Below are positions 61,701 to 64,000 of a stretch of DNA of 64,000 nucleotides, piece by piece. The DNA is from Pseudomonas sp. FP198 (GTDB lineage Bacteria; Pseudomonadota; Gammaproteobacteria; Pseudomonadales; Pseudomonadaceae). The position numbers and the translations under genes are program-made. How positions within the stretch are numbered: the first letter of the stretch is position 1; each line of letters starts with the position of its first letter. The stretch lies in assembly GCF_030687895.1 (NCBI RefSeq), contig NZ_CP117452.1, forward strand, positions 637,501-701,500. The letters are read 5' to 3'. A model generated the notes under the pieces. That model ran no database searches and was not told the DNA's origin. It saw nothing but the letters and a program-made list of their open reading frames with translations.

Positions 61701-63043
61701 AGTTCGGCGTAGGGCGAGGCACGGCGGAACATCTCCAGCAATGCCTGTTCCTGCCACTCCTGGCAACTGACCTCGGCGACGATCTGCTGCGCCAACACAT
61801 CCAGCGGCGCCTCGGGGATGTGCAGGATGTCCAGCTCGCCACGGCGCACGCAGTCGAGCAGGGCGACGCATTCGATCAGGTCGTCGCGAGTGGTGGCGAA
61901 CAGACGCCCCTTTGGCGTGCCGCCGACCTGGTGGCCGGAGCGTCCGACCCTTTGCAGGAACGCCGAGATCGAACGGGGCGAGGCGATCTGGCAGACCAGG
62001 TCGACATCGCCGATATCGATGCCCAGCTCCAGGGACGCGGTGGCGATCAATACCTGCAGTTCGCCGCGCTTGAGGCGTTGTTCGGCGTCGAGGCGAAACT
62101 CCTTGGCCAGGCTGCCGTGATGGGCCGCCACCGCCTCCTTGCCCAGGCGCTCGCTCAAATGCCGGCTCAGGCGTTCGGCCAGGCGCCGGGTATTGACGAA
62201 CACCAGCGTGGTCCGGTGTTGCCGAGCCAGTTCGGCGAGCCGGTTGTAGACCAGTTCCCAGACATCGTTGGCCATCACCGTCGAGAGCGGCACGGGCGGC
62301 ACTTCGATGTCCAGGTCCCGTGGGCGGGCATGGCCGATGTCGACGATTTCACAGGTGCGTCCCTGGCCGACGAGAAAGCGCGACACCGCTTCGATGGGTT
62401 TTTGCGTGGCGGACAGGCCGATGCGCACCAGCGGTTCGGCGCACAGCGCTTGCAGTCGCTCCAGGCTCAAGGCCAGGTGGCTGCCGCGTTTGCTCGCGGC
62501 GATGGCATGGATTTCATCAATGATCACCGTGCGCGTGCTGGCGAGCATCTGCCGGCCGGAATCGGAACCGAGCAGCACGTAGAGCGATTCGGGCGTGGTC
62601 ACCAGGATGTGCGGCGCGGTCTTGCGCATCGCCGTGCGGTCTTTTTGCGGGGTGTCGCCGGTGCGCACCGCCGTGGTGATGGGCAAGGGCGGCAAGCCCA
62701 TTCGTTGCAACTGCTCGGTGATGCCGGCCAGGGGATTTTGCAGATTGATGCGGATATCGTTGCTCAACGCCTTGAGCGGCGAGACGTAGACCACCAGGGT
62801 CTGGTCCGGCAGACCGCCTTGCGCCAGGCCGCGATGCACCAGGTCATCAAGCACTGCGAGAAACGCCGTCAGGGTCTTGCCCGAGCCGGTGGGCGCTGCG
62901 ACCAGCACCGAACGCCGTTGGCTGATCAACGGCCACGCCCGGGCCTGGGCGGCGGTGACCGCCGGGAATGTCTGGCTGAACCAGGCGCGAACGGCGGGGT
63001 GAAAGCCTGCCATGGCGTGGTCGGCTGGAAGGGGCAGATTCAT
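58730..63043 (-). CDS. lhr: Large ATP-dependent helicase Lhr
   Basis: 1437-residue superfamily-2 helicase. Walker A APTGSGKT at 50-57, the DEIH Walker B (TVIIDEIHAIAAS), motif III LSAT and motif VI QRVGRSGHQ are all intact. A winged-helix and Lhr-core part follows. The long C-terminal half is typical of bacterial Lhr; in E. coli that half has been reported to carry uracil or 8-oxoguanine glycosylase activity. A role in repair of damaged or stalled DNA is expected. ATG at 63043. Full length, no frameshift seen. Confidence 0.95.
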   Translation of the reverse strand: MNLPLPADHAMAGFHPAVRAWFSQTFPAVTAAQARAWPLISQRRSVLVAAPTGSGKTLTAFLAVLDDLVHRGLAQGGLPDQTLVVYVSPLKALSNDIRINLQNPLAGITEQLQRMGLPPLPITTAVRTGDTPQKDRTAMRKTAPHILVTTPESLYVLLGSDSGRQMLASTRTVIIDEIHAIAASKRGSHLALSLERLQALCAEPLVRIGLSATQKPIEAVSRFLVGQGRTCEIVDIGHARPRDLDIEVPPVPLSTVMANDVWELVYNRLAELARQHRTTLVFVNTRRLAERLSRHLSERLGKEAVAAHHGSLAKEFRLDAEQRLKRGELQVLIATASLELGIDIGDVDLVCQIASPRSISAFLQRVGRSGHQVGGTPKGRLFATTRDDLIECVALLDCVRRGELDILHIPEAPLDVLAQQIVAEVSCQEWQEQALLEMFRRASPYAELDEGHYQALLQMLAEGVNGRQGVRSAYLHRDAVTRTLRGRRGSKLTAVTSGGTIPDNADYSVLLEPQGLNIGSVNEDFAVESIAGDVFQLGNTSYRIIRVESGRVRVEDAQGQPPTIPFWLGEAPGRSAELSEAVARLQARLDELLGATPGNLQPALDWLTGPLQLNLASAEQLLDYLAPARLAFGALPSQDTLLMERFFDESGGTQLIIHTPFGSRINRAWGLALRKRFCRTFNFELQAAASEDAIVLSLSTSHSFELDEVWRYLNSHSAEQILIQAVLDAPLFGVRWRWNAGVALALPRYTGGRKVAPQIQRMKSEDLIASVFPDQIACLENLAGEREIPDHPLVEQTLDDCLHEAMDSEGWLALLRRMEAGEIRLVSRDLPAPSPLAAEILSARPYTFLDDAPLEERRTQAVINRRWSDPQSTDDLGALDAEAIQAVREEAWPTPSNIDEIHEALMSLACIADSEADAAPSWLEGLRTLAERGRASHVRISEERGLWVPLERLTCLQAIYPQARWQPPLTPLPGFDEQWDSDAAVVEVLRARLSAFGPQPLTAIAYPLGLSPAQATQALAQLEQQGYVLRGRFTPGTGQEEWCERHLLARIHRYTVKRLRREIEPVTLQDFMRFLFDWQHLSPSTQGRGSAVLPSIVSQFEGYPAAASAWDSDLLPARIKDYSASWLDELCRSGKFVWTRLSARQKLSASALRSTPIVLLPRRQVGLWSSLAEQTPLDELSPRTQKVHQALSEHGALFFDELLHEAHLLRSELESALQELVGAGLVNADSFAGLRALITPASKRQARSSRRGRGAFVGGMDDAGRWALLRRSSPVAEPGKRPAPTAPETLEHIAMTLLRRYGVVFWRLLEREADWLPSWRELLRTFHRLEARGEIRGGRFVSGLAGEQFALPEAIPLLRETRRRPSDGSLIAVCGVDPLNLAGTLLPGAKVPALASNRLVYRDGLPVAALIAGKPQFWVELDVQGMAEIRTQLIQRG

Positions 63044-63115
63044 AGGGGCAGTTTAGGCGGGTGGGGTGGGTAGGATGCAAGTACCGTCCGGGATCTCTAT
63101 TGCCTGTTCAGGCCC

Positions 63116-63191
63116 CATCGCGAGCAAGCTCGCTCCCACAGGGGATCTCGACTGTGCATGCAATCATGTGGGAGCGAGCTTGCTCGCGATG
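63116..63191. repeat. REP inverted pair (REPIN-like), 63 kb
   Basis: Perfect inverted 25-base arms, 63116-63140 and 63167-63191, of the GTGGGAGCGAGCTTGCTCGC class, with 26 bases between. It lies in the 295-base gap between the divergent lhr and reductase genes; nothing else was recognised in that gap. Confidence 0.9.
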
Positions 63192-63338
63192 GCGGCCTCA
63201 AGGCCTGCGCAAATCCGGCGATCTGCACATTACGGATGACGGTTGCGCACTAAACCCGCAAAATGCAACGATTCCGACCACGCCCACGGGCGTTGTCGAC
63301 CAAAATTCTTGTGCCAACAGACTGGGCCTGCTGACTTT

Positions 63339-64000
63339 ATGCGAATGCGCCTTATGTTACTGGGCGGCGGAAATGCCCTTGGGCAGGCGCTGATTCGCCT
63401 CGGTGCAGAAGAAGACATCGGTTTTCTTGCCCCCCGCCCACCCGAAGATGGCTGGGATGCCGCGAGCCTGACGCAGTTGCTCGACGACACCCGGCCGGAC
63501 GCCTTGATCAACCTGGCGTACTACTTCGACTGGTTCCAGGCCGAGACCGTCAGCGAGCAGCGCCTGGCGAGCCAGGAGCGGGCGGTCGAGCGCCTGGCCG
63601 AACTGTGCCAGCATCACAACATCGTCCTGCTGCAACCATCGAGTTACCGTGTATTCGACGGTTCGCGCGCCACCGCCTACAGCGAAAAAGACGAGCCGGT
63701 GCCCCTGGGCTTGCGTGGCCAGGCACTGTGGCGCATTGAGCAAAGCGTGCGCGCCACCTGTCCGCAGCATGTGCTGCTGCGTTTTGGCTGGCTGCTGGAC
63801 GACAGCGCCGATGGCATCCTCGGACGCTTCCTGGCCCGCGCCGAGCAGCCCGAAGAGCTGCTGCTGGCCGACGACCGCCGGGGTAATCCGACACCGGTTG
63901 ACGATGCGGCGCGGGTGATCATTTCGGTGCTCAAGCAACTCGATTGCGCGGCGCCGCTGTGGGGTACGTACCATTACGCCGGCCACGAGGCGACGACGCC
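63339..64000 (+). CDS. RmlD-like sugar-nucleotide reductase (3' end outside window)
   Basis: Open frame from the ATG at 63339 (or 63345) to the window end, about 220 residues so far. N-terminal Rossmann motif MLLGGGNALGQALIRLG binds NAD(P). The short acidic strand, then LINLAYYF, the LLQPSSYRVFDG region and YSEKDEPVPLG match the extended short-chain dehydrogenase fold of dTDP-4-dehydrorhamnose reductase (RmlD) relatives. No rml neighbours are visible, so it is probably a free-standing paralogue rather than the rhamnose enzyme. It diverges from lhr across a REP pair. Confidence 0.8.
   Translation, partial: MRMRLMLLGGGNALGQALIRLGAEEDIGFLAPRPPEDGWDAASLTQLLDDTRPDALINLAYYFDWFQAETVSEQRLASQERAVERLAELCQHHNIVLLQPSSYRVFDGSRATAYSEKDEPVPLGLRGQALWRIEQSVRATCPQHVLLRFGWLLDDSADGILGRFLARAEQPEELLLADDRRGNPTPVDDAARVIISVLKQLDCAAPLWGTYHYAGHEATT

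Noticed and set aside
59786..63073. Open frame of over 1000 codons on the plus strand opposite lhr
   Set aside because: Lhr on the minus strand has all helicase motifs; the opposite frame is a GC-rich shadow with low-complexity Gln, Gly and Arg content.

Overview
The window is a stretch of chromosome from a Pseudomonas of the broad P. fluorescens type. This rests on family knowledge: the gene order rrn-birA-coaX-(tRNA Tyr/Gly/Thr)-tuf-trnW-secE-nusG-rplKAJL-rpoBC-str-S10-spc-alpha-katA-ftnA-uvrA-MFS-ssb is characteristic of Pseudomonas, and the inverted pairs of REP elements seen here are typical of the fluorescens group. No prophage, integrase, transposase or CRISPR array was seen.

Region 1 (1-1650): the 3' part of a 23S rRNA gene, the 5S gene and a strong rrn terminator. 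Region 2 (1736-3895): birA, coaX and a small SPOR-type membrane protein; birA and coaX overlap. Region 3 (3879-36060): the translation and transcription block. It holds three tRNAs and tuf copy 1, tRNA-Trp, secE-nusG, rplKAJL, rpoBC, rpsL-rpsG-fusA-tuf copy 2, and the S10, spc and alpha operons ending with rpoA-rplQ. It is not one unbroken unit. Hairpins, several of them paired with good sigma-70-type promoters, divide it after the tRNAs, after tuf1, after nusG, after rplL, after tuf2, after rpsN and after rpmJ.

Region 4 (36240-43380): the oxidative stress, iron and DNA repair cluster katA, ftnA, uvrA, an MFS transporter and ssb. katA carries a 2-base frameshift near its 3' end. Region 5 (43429-49981): an unrecognised membrane protein, an isochorismatase-like hydrolase, and a complete iron-siderophore surface-signalling unit (ECF sigma, FecR-type anti-sigma, TonB receptor with an STN domain) with a near-perfect Fur box. 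A divergent GlxA-type AraC regulator follows.

Region 6 (50178-64000): a two-gene operon of DUF3182 and an alpha/beta hydrolase; a tightly coupled four-gene operon on the minus strand (DUF72, EEP-family phosphodiesterase, cardiolipin synthase ClsB type, YbhN type membrane protein); a large MscS-family channel; the giant helicase Lhr; and the 5' part of an RmlD-like sugar-nucleotide reductase cut by the window end. Four REP inverted pairs lie between these genes and none was seen in the first 52 kb. No gene-free stretch exceeds about 300 bases; the longest (63044-63338) holds a REP pair.

Most of the window is conserved housekeeping sequence. The points most worth following are the katA frameshift, the unusually divergent but mosaic pair of tuf genes, the hairpin-plus-promoter junctions inside the ribosomal superoperon, the uncharacterised DUF3182-hydrolase pair, and the DUF72 gene coupled to a ybhP-clsB-ybhN set. 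I did not find convincing evidence of a wholly new system.
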